DNA from: JAOPZY01 sp036495025
Lineage (GTDB): Bacteria > Actinomycetota > CADDZG01 > JAHWKV01 > JAOPZY01
Reading direction: 5' to 3'
Length of the DNA: 8,358 nt
NCBI GenBank assembly: GCA_036495025.1
Contig: DASXNO010000090.1
Location: 1 to 8,358, forward strand
Part shown: positions 1 through 5,205 of the stretch, piece by piece
Position numbering within the stretch: the first letter of the stretch is position 1
How the letters are laid out: each line of letters starts with the position of its first letter
Program-made: the position numbers and the translations under genes
The notes under the pieces: generated by a model
What the model was told of the DNA's origin: nothing
What the model saw: only the letters and a program-made list of their open reading frames with translations
The model's database searches: none

Positions 1-357
1 CCTGCCCCTGGCGGCCTCGACCACGTGGCCCACCTTGCGGACCGCCTCGGCGAGGCCGGCGAGCGGCTTCGCGGTGGTCAGCACGAGCAGGCAGTCGGGG
101 TTGGGGTCCTTCAGGTAGGCGATGAACGTGCGCTGCACCTCTGCGGGCGCCTCGTCGACGCCCCGCACGACGACCGCACGCCGGCCGCCGAACAGCGACG
201 TGGCATCCACGGCCTGCAGCACCCGCGCACGGTCCTCCTGCGGGGACAGCTCCTCGACCGAGAGCGGATCGATGCCCTCCAGGGCCTTCGCAACCGCCTC
301 GGTGACGAGGTACGGGTCGTCGCCGGCGACGAGGACGGCGGGGACGGGGGTGCTCAC
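1..357 (-). CDS. holA: DNA polymerase III subunit delta, N-terminal part (clipped by window edge)
   Basis: The delta subunit is part of the clamp-loader complex that opens the beta sliding clamp during replication. The 119 visible codons read as the N-terminal region of the HolA family: a VLVAGDDPYLVTEAV segment near residues 8-22, then LFGGRRAVVVRGVD near residues 50-63, then YLKDPNPDCLLVLTT. The rest lies beyond base 1. Start: GTG at 357, directly preceded by another in-frame GTG at 360. There is no in-frame ATG and no clear Shine-Dalgarno, so the exact start is uncertain. Upstream on the same strand lie a hairpin, a candidate small ORF and a promoter (552-580), so the gene may be transcribed from there with a leader of about 190 nt. 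The identification rests on remembered family motifs, not on a search. Confidence 0.85.
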   Translation of the reverse strand, partial: MSTPVPAVLVAGDDPYLVTEAVAKALEGIDPLSVEELSPQEDRARVLQAVDATSLFGGRRAVVVRGVDEAPAEVQRTFIAYLKDPNPDCLLVLTTAKPLAGLAEAVRKVGHVVEAARGR

Positions 358-400
358 CACCGCGATGCTACCGTTGCCCGAAACATCTGCAATCGTTCCA

Positions 401-430
401 GGCAGCCTCCCGTTACCAGGAGGCGCTGCC
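401..430 (-). other. Imperfect inverted repeat (hairpin) in the holA leader
   Basis: In the minus-strand transcript GGCAG pairs with CTGCC and CCTCC pairs with GGAGG. This gives a 10-bp stem with a 2-nt bulge and an 8-nt loop, TGGTAACG. The loop contains the TAA stop of the candidate small ORF. No run of U follows, so it is not a classical intrinsic terminator. It could be an attenuator-like structure or an mRNA-stability element in front of holA. Confidence 0.45.
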
Positions 431-532
431 GGACCTGCCGTTCCCGCCCCGCTTGGCTCTCGCCGGGCGGCGCTCCCCTTCGTCGCTGAAGATCTTACGG
501 ACGGACTCCCCCGCCCAATCGCTTATTTTCAG
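413..532 (-). CDS. Candidate 39-codon small ORF or leader peptide upstream of holA
   Basis: This minus-strand reading frame would encode a small basic protein that starts LKISDWAGESVRKIF and ends GGNGRSGSASW, stopping at TAA (413-415). From about base 512 to the stop almost every codon ends in G or C, as in the neighbouring real genes. The other two frames are stopped or have poor third-position bias. The weak point is the start: no in-frame ATG, GTG or TTG exists after the preceding in-frame TGA (542-544), so CTG at 532 is the only near-usual candidate. An in-frame ATG at 553-555 is separated from it by that TGA. The frame begins about 13 nt after the predicted transcription start of the promoter at 552-580 and ends 55 nt before the holA start. 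I do not recognise the protein. It may be a real small gene, a leader peptide, or a chance frame. Confidence 0.35.
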   Translation of the reverse strand: MKISDWAGESVRKIFSDEGERRPARAKRGGNGRSGSASW

Positions 533-547
533 TTCTCAAGGAGCGGC
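527..547 (-). promoter_or_regulatory. boxA-like leader motif
   Basis: Just after the predicted transcription start the minus strand reads CTCCTTGAGAACTGAAAATA. This resembles the boxA antitermination motif found in actinobacterial rRNA leaders (core TTTGAGAACTCAA). No rRNA gene follows here, so either the match is chance or a Nus-type antitermination signal is used on a protein-coding leader. It overlaps the first codons of the candidate small ORF. Confidence 0.25.
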
Positions 548-551
548 CTTC

Positions 552-580
552 ATCGTAGATGATCGAACACGTGTTTGCAA
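552..580 (-). promoter_or_regulatory. Sigma70-type promoter reading toward the small ORF and holA
   Basis: On the minus strand a -35 box TTGCAA (575-580) is followed by a 17-nt spacer and a -10 box TACGAT (552-557). Both are close to the primary sigma-factor consensus, with ideal spacing. Transcription would start near base 545. The first downstream genes on this strand are the candidate small ORF (from 532) and holA (from 357). Confidence 0.6.
563..578. promoter_or_regulatory. Palindromic operator candidate, LexA-box-like
   Basis: The plus strand reads TCGAACACGTGTTTGC, with a perfect 10-bp palindromic core AACACGTGTT at 566-575. The actinobacterial LexA (SOS) box is TCGAAC-N4-GTTCGA. Here the left half-site is perfect and the right half matches GTT but then reads TGC. 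It fills most of the spacer of the minus-strand promoter and touches its -35 box, the usual place for a repressor site. LexA is inference; another repressor with a palindromic site is possible. Confidence 0.35.
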
Positions 581-686
581 GTGGCCTCGATGCGGTTTGT
601 CGGAAAAGTGTTCGCTGAGCGATCAACATCCTTGCCCCCATTGATTTACGTGCTAGCAGGCCGACGCGGCGGGGTAGACGGTAGCC

Positions 687-1166
687 ATGCTTGATTTCGG
701 TCGAAGCTTCGAAGCGTGTGGGCTCGGGGTGCCGCTGCTGAGCCTTGAGGTCGGTCATGCGAGGGTGGTGTTGTCCTTCGATCAGGGCGAGCATCGTCTT
801 TGGATGGTCGATGTTCAGGGTGCGTCGACCGGCGCCGTACCGGTTCACGGCGACTATCAGGAAACGCTGGTGTCCAACCACCGTGTCCTTGGGGGCCCGG
901 CTCCCCCCTCGGCAACGAGGGCCAGTCTCCGGTACGAAGACGGCAAGGTGCAGGCGGGCCTCGTCGACAATGGCGTCTGGTTGGTGACCGCTCCTCTCAC
1001 CGGCGGTCACGTGACGTTCTGGGACGACGCCGGTATGCCCGTTCGCGTCCTGCCCTTTCCGGCATCGTCGGCCAGGCCGGTTTCCACTCGTGGGCGCCTG
1101 CCTGACTTTCTCAGCCGGCGGGTCGTCGGGCGAGGGACCGTCACGTACGGCACACCTGCTGGCTGA
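687..1166 (+). CDS. Hypothetical protein, 159 aa, family not recognised
   Basis: ATG at 687 follows an in-frame stop at 675-677, so no longer start is possible. The product looks like a real, probably beta-rich, soluble protein: alternating hydrophobic stretches such as LLSLEVGHARVVLSF and GVWLVTAPLTGGHVTFW, no signal peptide, no membrane segment, and only one cysteine (residue 12). The C-terminal 40 residues are Arg/Ser/Gly-rich and may be disordered. Third codon positions are less G/C-biased than in the flanking genes, which fits a recently acquired or fast-evolving orphan. The ORF ends 70 nt before the polyprenyl synthase start on the same strand. No convincing Shine-Dalgarno or promoter is visible directly upstream. 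An antisense frame also spans this region, but its product is low-complexity and Arg/Pro-rich. No function is assigned. Confidence 0.5.
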   Translation: MLDFGRSFEACGLGVPLLSLEVGHARVVLSFDQGEHRLWMVDVQGASTGAVPVHGDYQETLVSNHRVLGGPAPPSATRASLRYEDGKVQAGLVDNGVWLVTAPLTGGHVTFWDDAGMPVRVLPFPASSARPVSTRGRLPDFLSRRVVGRGTVTYGTPAG

Positions 1167-1222
1167 AAGGATCGAAGCACTCGCTGTCCCCACCGGGCCC
1201 GGGGGCCGCTCCGAAGGGCTGG

Positions 1223-1228
1223 TAGCCT
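1223..1228 (+). promoter_or_regulatory. Possible -10 box for the polyprenyl synthase gene
   Basis: TAGCCT fits the TANNNT pattern and ends 8 nt before the ATG at 1237, so the transcript would be leaderless or nearly so. No good -35 box is seen 16-18 nt upstream, which lowers confidence. Confidence 0.3.
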
Positions 1229-1236
1229 CGCGGCAC

Positions 1237-2307
1237 ATGCCGCCCGACGACGACCCCCAGGCTCTCCAGCGGGCCCTGCGCCAGTCGGTGGATGGGGCGA
1301 TCGCCGCTTTCCTCGCTGCCCAGCGGCACCGGATGTGCGAGCTGGCGCCCGCATCGGCGGCGCTCGTCGACATGATCGAGCTCAGCATCGCGGGCGGGGG
1401 CAAGCGGCTCCGGCCGATGCTCTGCTACCTCGCCTACCGGGCGGGCGGCGCCCCCGACGGACCCGAGATCCTGAGGGCGGCGGGCAGCCTCGAGCTGCTC
1501 CACACCTTCGCCATCCTCCACGACGACGTCATGGACCAGGCGGTCCTGCGCCGCGGCCTCCCTGCCCTGCACCGGCGTCTTGCCGACGAGCGGCGGGCGG
1601 CGGGCCACCCCAACGACGCCGACACCTACGGGGTGTCGGTGGCGGTCCTGGCCGGCGACCTCGCCCTCGTCCTCTCCGACGCCATGATGGCCGGCTCGGG
1701 CTTCGGCAAGGAAACGGTGGCCCGGGCGCTGGTGCCGCTCGAGGAGATGCGGGTGCAGGCCGTCGCCGGGCAGTACGTCGACATCCTCGAGGCGGGCGGC
1801 CCCTCGACCGGCCCCGAGGAGGCGGCGCGCATCGCCAGGCTGAAGACTGCGGGCTACAGCGTCGTCGGGCCGGTCGCCGTGGGCACGGCCCTGGCCGACC
1901 CACCGCCCGCCGTCTCGGAGGCGCTGGCCCGCTACGCCCGGGCGGTGGGCGAGGCGTTCTCCCTCCGGGACGAGGTGCTGGGACTCTTCGCCGACGCCGA
2001 GGAGACCGGCAAGGACGCCGAGTCCGACCTGCGGCGCGGCAAGCCCACCACCCTCATCGCCGATGCGATCGCCCGGTCTCCGATCGCCCGGCGGCAGGTC
2101 ATCGAGGGCTTGTGGGGCAATCCCGAGGCCACCATCGCCGATCTCGGGGTCATCCGGGAGATCGTGGAGGCATCCGGTGCCCTGGGGGCGGCCACCACCG
2201 CCATCGGCGTACTCGTGGACGAGGCGGTGGAGAGCCTCGCCGCAGCGGCGCTCACGGACGGGATCCCCGGCCGCCTGCTCGCCGCCCTCGCCGGGCGCCT
2301 GCGCTGA
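1237..2307 (+). CDS. Trans-polyprenyl diphosphate synthase (GGPP/FPP synthase family)
   Basis: Adds isopentenyl diphosphate units to an allylic diphosphate in trans, making precursors for carotenoids, quinones or other isoprenoids. The 356-aa length is normal for the family. Visible in order: GGGKRLRP (53-60, substrate-binding Lys/Arg); LLHTFAILHDDVMD (87-100) with the first aspartate-rich motif DDVMD at 96-100; RRG (105-107); GQYVDI (178-183); the second aspartate-rich region RDEVLG (244-249); and DLRRGKPT (264-271). The second motif reads DEVLG instead of the usual DDxLG. The first motif has no two-residue insertion, and Phe91 is five residues before it, a pattern linked in type I enzymes to C20 (GGPP) products; chain length is inference. 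Start: ATG 1237 is preferred over an in-frame ATG at 1090, because the longer form would overlap the upstream ORF and add 49 residues without family resemblance. TAGCCT (1223-1228) lies 8 nt before the ATG and no Shine-Dalgarno is present, suggesting a leaderless mRNA. Convergent with groEL. Confidence 0.93.
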   Translation: MPPDDDPQALQRALRQSVDGAIAAFLAAQRHRMCELAPASAALVDMIELSIAGGGKRLRPMLCYLAYRAGGAPDGPEILRAAGSLELLHTFAILHDDVMDQAVLRRGLPALHRRLADERRAAGHPNDADTYGVSVAVLAGDLALVLSDAMMAGSGFGKETVARALVPLEEMRVQAVAGQYVDILEAGGPSTGPEEAARIARLKTAGYSVVGPVAVGTALADPPPAVSEALARYARAVGEAFSLRDEVLGLFADAEETGKDAESDLRRGKPTTLIADAIARSPIARRQVIEGLWGNPEATIADLGVIREIVEASGALGAATTAIGVLVDEAVESLAAAALTDGIPGRLLAALAGRLR

Positions 2308-2330
2308 GCGCCGGGCGACGTTAGGAGCAC

Positions 2331-2350
2331 ATCGCGCATATACGCGCGAT
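2331..2350. repeat. Perfect 7-bp inverted repeat after the polyprenyl synthase gene
   Basis: ATCGCGC, a 6-nt loop ATATAC, then GCGCGAT forms a hairpin 23 nt past the stop at 2307. A smaller GCCT-ACGC-AGGC hairpin follows at 2355-2366. No U-run follows either one, so a factor-assisted terminator or a 3'-end stabiliser is more likely than a classical intrinsic terminator. Confidence 0.4.
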
Positions 2351-2387
2351 CTACGCCTACGCAGGCGCAGGCCGACGCGCCCGAACC

Positions 2388-2426
2388 GGGGAAAAGGCAA
2401 GGGCCGGGGGAAAAGGCAAGGGCCGG
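2388..2426. repeat. 19-bp tandem duplication of the terminator 3' arm and U-tract
   Basis: GGGGAAAAGGCAAGGGCCGG occurs at 2388-2407 and again at 2407-2426, a 19-bp period with no mismatch. Each copy carries, on the minus strand, the CCGGCCCTTGCC arm followed by TTTTCCCC. The single 5' arm at 2443-2454 can therefore pair with either copy. Confidence 0.8.
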
Positions 2427-2454
2427 CCTCCGGGGGGAGAGACCGGCCCTCGCC
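2411..2454 (-). terminator. Intrinsic terminator of groEL
   Basis: On the minus strand, 22 nt after the groEL stop, GGCGAGGGCCGG (2443-2454) pairs with CCGGCCCTTGCC (2415-2426). The 12-bp stem has one G-U pair, and TTTT (2411-2414) follows directly. This is a clear rho-independent terminator facing the convergent polyprenyl synthase gene. Confidence 0.85.
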
Positions 2455-2476
2455 TGGAACTGCGAGTGTACGGGAC

Positions 2477-4114
2477 TTAGAAGTCCATCCCGCCGTCGCC
2501 GTGGCCACCGGGCATGGCCGGTGCGCCTTCCTTCTGCGGCTTCTCGACGATGATCGCCTCGGTGGTGAGGAACAGGGCCGCGATCGACGATGCGTTCTGC
2601 AGCGCCGAGCGGGTCACCTTGGCGGGGTCGATGATGCCGGCCTTCATCAGGTCCTCGTACTCGCCGGTCGCGGCGTTCAGGCCATGACCCTTGGGCAGCT
2701 GGCGGACCTTCTCGACCACGACGCCGCCCTCGAGGCCGGCGTTGGTGGCGATCTGCTTCAGCGGCGCCTCGAGCGAGCGCCTCACGATGACGATGCCCGA
2801 GCGCTCGTCGCCCTCGAGGTCAGACTCCAGCTTCTCCAGTGCGGAGGCCGAGAGCAGCAGGGTGGCCCCACCGCCGGGGACGATGCCCTCCTCGACCGCG
2901 GCCTTGGTCGCCTGGACGGCGTCCTCGATGCGGTGCTTCTTCTCCTTCAGCTCCACCTCGGTGGCGGCGCCGACCTTGATGATGGCCACGCCACCGGCCA
3001 GCTTGGCGAGGCGCTCCTGCAGCTTCTCACGGTCGTAGTCCGAGTCGCTCTTCTCGAGCTCGGCACGGATCTGGTTGACCCGGCCCTTGACGCGGTCCGG
3101 GTCGCCCTGGCCCTCGACGATCGTGGTGTCGTCCTTGGTCACGATGACCTTGCGGGCCTGGCCGAGCAGGTTGAGGGTCGCGTTCTCGAGCTTGAGGCCG
3201 ACCTCCTCCGAGATGACGGTGGCGCCGGTGAGGACCGCGATGTCCTCGAGCATGGCCTTGCGGCGGTCACCGAAGCCGGGGGCCTTGACGGCGACGCTGC
3301 GGAACGTGCCGCGGATCTTGTTGACGATGAGGGTGGCCAGGGCCTCGCCCTCGATGTCCTCGGCGATGATCAGGAGCGGCTTGCCCGCCTGCATGACCTT
3401 CTCGAGGATCGGGAGCAGGTCCTTGACCGCCGAGATCTTCGAGTTGGCGATGAGGATGTAGGGGTCGTCGAGGACCGCCTCCATGCGCTCGGGGTCCGTC
3501 ACGAAGTACGGCGAGATGTAGCCCTTGTCGAAGCGCATGCCCTCGACGAGCTCGAGCTCGAGGCCGAAGGTCTGCGACTCCTCGACGGTGATGACGCCGT
3601 CCTTGCCCACCTTGTCGAACGCCTCGGCGATGATCTCGCCGATCTCCATGTCGTTGTTGGCGGAGATGGCGCCGACGTAGGCGATCTCGTCCTTGGACTC
3701 GATCTCCTTGGACTCGCCGAGGATGTAGGCGACGACCGCGTCGACCGCCTTCTCGATGCCCCGCTTCAGAGCGATCGGGTTGGCACCGGCCGCCACGACC
3801 CGCAGGCCCTCCTTGGTGATGGCCTGCGCCATGACCGTGGCGGTGGTCGTGCCGTCACCGGCTACGTCGTCGGTCTTCTTGGCGACCTCCTTGACCAGCT
3901 CGGCCCCGAGGCGCTCGAACGGGTCCTCGAGCTCGATCTCCTTCGCAATGGAGACGCCGTCGTTGGTAATGGTCGGAGCGCCCCACTTCTTCTCGAGCAC
4001 GACGTTGCGTCCTTTGGGGCCGAGGGTGATCTTGACGGCGTTGGCCAAGATATCCATCCCTCGCTCCATTGAGCGCCGGGCCTCCTCCTGAAATGCCAGT
4101 TGCTTGACAGCCAT
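2477..4114 (-). CDS. groEL: Chaperonin GroEL (Hsp60), solo copy
   Basis: ATP-driven cytosolic chaperonin that folds proteins inside a double-ring cavity. The 545-aa sequence is complete and matches the family throughout. ITLGPKGRN lies at 29-37 and GDGTTTAT at 86-93, with the ATP-site Asp87; Asp398 (IEDAV, 397 being Glu) matches the catalytic Asp398 of the E. coli protein. VEEGIVPGGG follows at 407-416, and the tail is Gly-rich, ending GGMDF. That tail is typical of the main actinobacterial GroEL2 rather than the His-tailed GroEL1. No groES lies next to it, so groES is probably encoded elsewhere. Start: ATG at 4114, preceded by the strong Shine-Dalgarno AGGAGGAGG (4118-4126). Expression should be heat-inducible: a perfect CIRCE operator overlaps the promoter. 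A strong intrinsic terminator ends the transcript, so the gene is monocistronic. Confidence 0.98.
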   Translation of the reverse strand: MAVKQLAFQEEARRSMERGMDILANAVKITLGPKGRNVVLEKKWGAPTITNDGVSIAKEIELEDPFERLGAELVKEVAKKTDDVAGDGTTTATVMAQAITKEGLRVVAAGANPIALKRGIEKAVDAVVAYILGESKEIESKDEIAYVGAISANNDMEIGEIIAEAFDKVGKDGVITVEESQTFGLELELVEGMRFDKGYISPYFVTDPERMEAVLDDPYILIANSKISAVKDLLPILEKVMQAGKPLLIIAEDIEGEALATLIVNKIRGTFRSVAVKAPGFGDRRKAMLEDIAVLTGATVISEEVGLKLENATLNLLGQARKVIVTKDDTTIVEGQGDPDRVKGRVNQIRAELEKSDSDYDREKLQERLAKLAGGVAIIKVGAATEVELKEKKHRIEDAVQATKAAVEEGIVPGGGATLLLSASALEKLESDLEGDERSGIVIVRRSLEAPLKQIATNAGLEGGVVVEKVRQLPKGHGLNAATGEYEDLMKAGIIDPAKVTRSALQNASSIAALFLTTEAIIVEKPQKEGAPAMPGGHGDGGMDF

Positions 4115-4121
4115 AGTCCTC

Positions 4122-4143
4122 CTCCTGTTGAACTCCTGTTGAA
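4122..4143 (-). repeat. Tandem 11-bp repeat carrying a duplicated Shine-Dalgarno core
   Basis: On the minus strand TTCAACAGGAG occurs twice in direct succession just upstream of groEL. Each copy includes AGGAG. The proximal copy runs into the functional AGGAGGAGG at 4118-4126. The distal AGGAG sits about 18 nt from the start codon, too far to initiate directly but possibly a ribosome standby site. Confidence 0.7.
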
Positions 4144-4202
4144 CCTCGAACTTCCCGCCGGGTAGCCGTCACCTCGACGCTCGCAGACGACGGCTGAGAG
4201 TG

Positions 4203-4229
4203 TTAGCACTCCCTAATCTAGAGTGCTAA
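4203..4229. promoter_or_regulatory. CIRCE operator (HrcA binding site)
   Basis: TTAGCACTC, a 9-nt spacer CCTAATCTA, then GAGTGCTAA is an exact match to the CIRCE consensus TTAGCACTC-N9-GAGTGCTAA. HrcA binds it and represses heat-shock chaperonin genes. It lies 89 nt upstream of the groEL ATG, and the groEL -10 box falls inside its spacer. Confidence 0.97.
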
Positions 4230-4243
4230 TCGCCGCTTGGCAA
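4215..4243 (-). promoter_or_regulatory. groEL promoter
   Basis: Minus strand: -35 TTGCCA (4238-4243), 17-nt spacer, -10 TAGATT (4215-4220). The -10 box lies in the CIRCE spacer and one CIRCE arm covers the end of the promoter spacer, so HrcA bound here would block RNA polymerase. The predicted start is near 4208, giving a leader of about 94 nt. Confidence 0.75.
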
Positions 4244-4249
4244 GTGGCG
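4231..4249. repeat. Inverted repeat overlapping the groEL -35 box
   Basis: CGCCGCTT-GGC-AAGTGGCG has 8-bp arms with one G/T mismatch and is centred on the TTGCCA -35 box. It may be a second operator in addition to CIRCE, or a chance symmetry. Confidence 0.35.
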
Positions 4250-4253
4250 ACAT

Positions 4254-4278
4254 CCGGGACCCCCGCGGGGGCTCCCGG
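4254..4278. repeat. Strong G/C hairpin between the divergent groEL and DUF4395 promoters
   Basis: CCGGGA-CCCCC-GC-GGGGG-C-TCCCGG: an outer 6-bp arm and an inner C/G arm with one bulged base. It sits between the groEL -35 (4243) and the plus-strand -35 (4303), so it is outside both predicted transcripts and is more likely a DNA-level site or insulator than an RNA terminator. Confidence 0.45.
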
Positions 4279-4302
4279 GACCGTCTCGAGGGGTATGTGC
4301 CC

Positions 4303-4331
4303 TTGAGTTAGTCCTATTCCCCCCTTATAAT
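4303..4331 (+). promoter_or_regulatory. Strong promoter of the DUF4395-thioredoxin operon
   Basis: -35 TTGAGT (4303-4308), 17-nt spacer, perfect -10 TATAAT (4326-4331). The ATG at 4341 begins 9 nt after the -10 box and no Shine-Dalgarno fits in between, so the mRNA should be leaderless or carry only 1-3 leader bases. Confidence 0.8.
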
Positions 4332-4340
4332 TATGTTGTT

Positions 4341-4799
4341 ATGTCACGGCCAGGTCAGGTGGACGCTCAGGTGCCTCGGGGAAAGGCTGCCTTCCACGCC
4401 CTCCTCCCGGTCGCCGCTTTCCTCGTCGACAAGCCGTTTCCGCCCGCCGGCAAGGTGATCGTCGCCCTCACCGCCCTCGCAATGGCGGTCAGCGTCGTCG
4501 GGGGTCCCCGCTGGTCGCTGTTCGGCCGCCTGTTCCAGCAGGTGGTCCGGCCCGCCATGCACCTCGGTCCGGGGACGATCGAGGCCGCGGCACCGCACCG
4601 GTTCGCCGAGATGGTCGGTGCCATCTTCCTGCTGGCAGCGACCGGTGCCTTCCTGCTGGGTCTCGCGACGCTCGGCTGGGCATTGTCACTGCTCGTGGCG
4701 GCCCTGGCGGCGCTCAACTGGCTCGCCGGCCTCTGCGTCGGATGCCAGATGTACGTGCTGCTGCGCCGGATGCGCACCCGGGCGCCGAGGAGGGCCTGA
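4341..4799 (+). CDS. DUF4395 family integral membrane protein
   Basis: The 152-aa protein has hydrophobic segments at about 18-29, 38-54, 92-110 and 112-131, so it is probably a four-helix membrane protein. The family signature is visible at the C-terminal end: PHRFAEMVGAIFLLAA (85-100) and ALNWLAGLCVGCQMY (124-138), with the paired cysteines Cys132 and Cys135 (CVGC) at the end of the last helix. The function of DUF4395 is not established. The conserved CxxC-like pair and the thioredoxin gene right behind it suggest thiol-disulfide exchange at the membrane, possibly passing electrons or sulfur; this is inference. Start: ATG 4341, chosen because it follows the promoter at leaderless spacing; an ATG at 4333 is in another frame. 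The next gene starts 4 nt after its stop. Confidence 0.85.
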   Translation: MSRPGQVDAQVPRGKAAFHALLPVAAFLVDKPFPPAGKVIVALTALAMAVSVVGGPRWSLFGRLFQQVVRPAMHLGPGTIEAAAPHRFAEMVGAIFLLAATGAFLLGLATLGWALSLLVAALAALNWLAGLCVGCQMYVLLRRMRTRAPRRA

Positions 4800-4803
4800 C
4801 GCC

Positions 4804-5205
4804 ATGCTCATCCGGCTGCTCGTCCTCGGCGTCGTCGCCCTGGCGGTCTGGGCGGTGTCCAGAGCCCTGCGGCGCTACGTCGCCAACGCCCGGACCCCGG
4901 AGCGCTTCGATGCCAGCGACGGGGACGCCGGCGCGCCGGCTTCGGCCGTGCTGGTGACCTTCAGCGGTCCCTACTGCCTGGAGTGCCAGGAGGTGCTGCC
5001 CCGGCTTCAGGCGGCATCGGCCGCCCACGCGGTGCCGCTCCGGGTCATCGACATCAAGCAGAGCCCCGAGCTCGCCGCCAAGTACGACGTGCGCCTCACC
5101 CCGACGACCTTCGTGGTGGGCTCCGGCGGCACGGTGCAGGCGGGGTGGCTCGGCACACCGCCCGAGGGTGCCGTCGAGGAGGCGCTGGCGGCCGTGGGCG
5201 TCTAA
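4804..5205 (+). CDS. Membrane-anchored thioredoxin-like protein
   Basis: Thioredoxin-fold thiol-disulfide oxidoreductase of 133 aa. Residues 1-20 (LIRLLVLGVVALAVWAV) form an uncleaved membrane anchor or signal anchor. The redox domain follows: VLVTFSGPYCLECQ at 49-62 with active-site Cys58 and Cys61 (CLEC, a variant of CGPC), and LTPTTF with the cis-Pro at residue 100. The domain probably faces outside the cytoplasm, though the arginines after the anchor leave topology open. Start: ATG 4804, preceded by AGGAGGG inside the end of the DUF4395 gene. A longer in-frame reading from 4618 would run inside DUF4395 and is not credible. Translation is likely coupled to DUF4395 (4-nt gap). The gene converges with the CysO-like gene 37 nt away, and no intrinsic terminator is visible between them. 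Confidence 0.85.
   Translation: MLIRLLVLGVVALAVWAVSRALRRYVANARTPERFDASDGDAGAPASAVLVTFSGPYCLECQEVLPRLQAASAAHAVPLRVIDIKQSPELAAKYDVRLTPTTFVVGSGGTVQAGWLGTPPEGAVEEALAAVGV

Noticed and set aside
542..544. In-frame TGA read as selenocysteine or readthrough, linking ATG 553-555 to the small ORF
   Set aside because: That ATG overlaps the predicted -10 box and would lie upstream of the predicted transcription start. No SECIS-like structure was recognised.
495..1403. Long minus-strand ORF of 302 codons
   Set aside because: It runs antisense through the start of the polyprenyl synthase and the 687-1166 ORF. Its product is Arg/Pro/Ser-rich without family features, typical of a shadow frame in high-GC DNA.
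2331..2366. Two small hairpins as an intrinsic terminator of the polyprenyl synthase
   Set aside because: Neither is followed by a T-run on the plus strand, so they are listed only as inverted repeats.
1141..2508. Minus-strand ORF of 455 codons antisense to the polyprenyl synthase
   Set aside because: The opposite strand carries both catalytic motifs of a complete polyprenyl synthase, and this frame overlaps the groEL 3' end and its terminator.
2063..4072. Plus-strand ORF of 669 codons antisense to groEL
   Set aside because: The product is a Leu/Asp/Gly/Val-rich repeat-like string produced by the reverse complement of groEL codons; groEL itself is unmistakable.
4254..4278. G/C hairpin as a terminator of an upstream transcript
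   Set aside because: The flanking genes diverge from here, so no transcript from either should reach it, and no U-tract follows.
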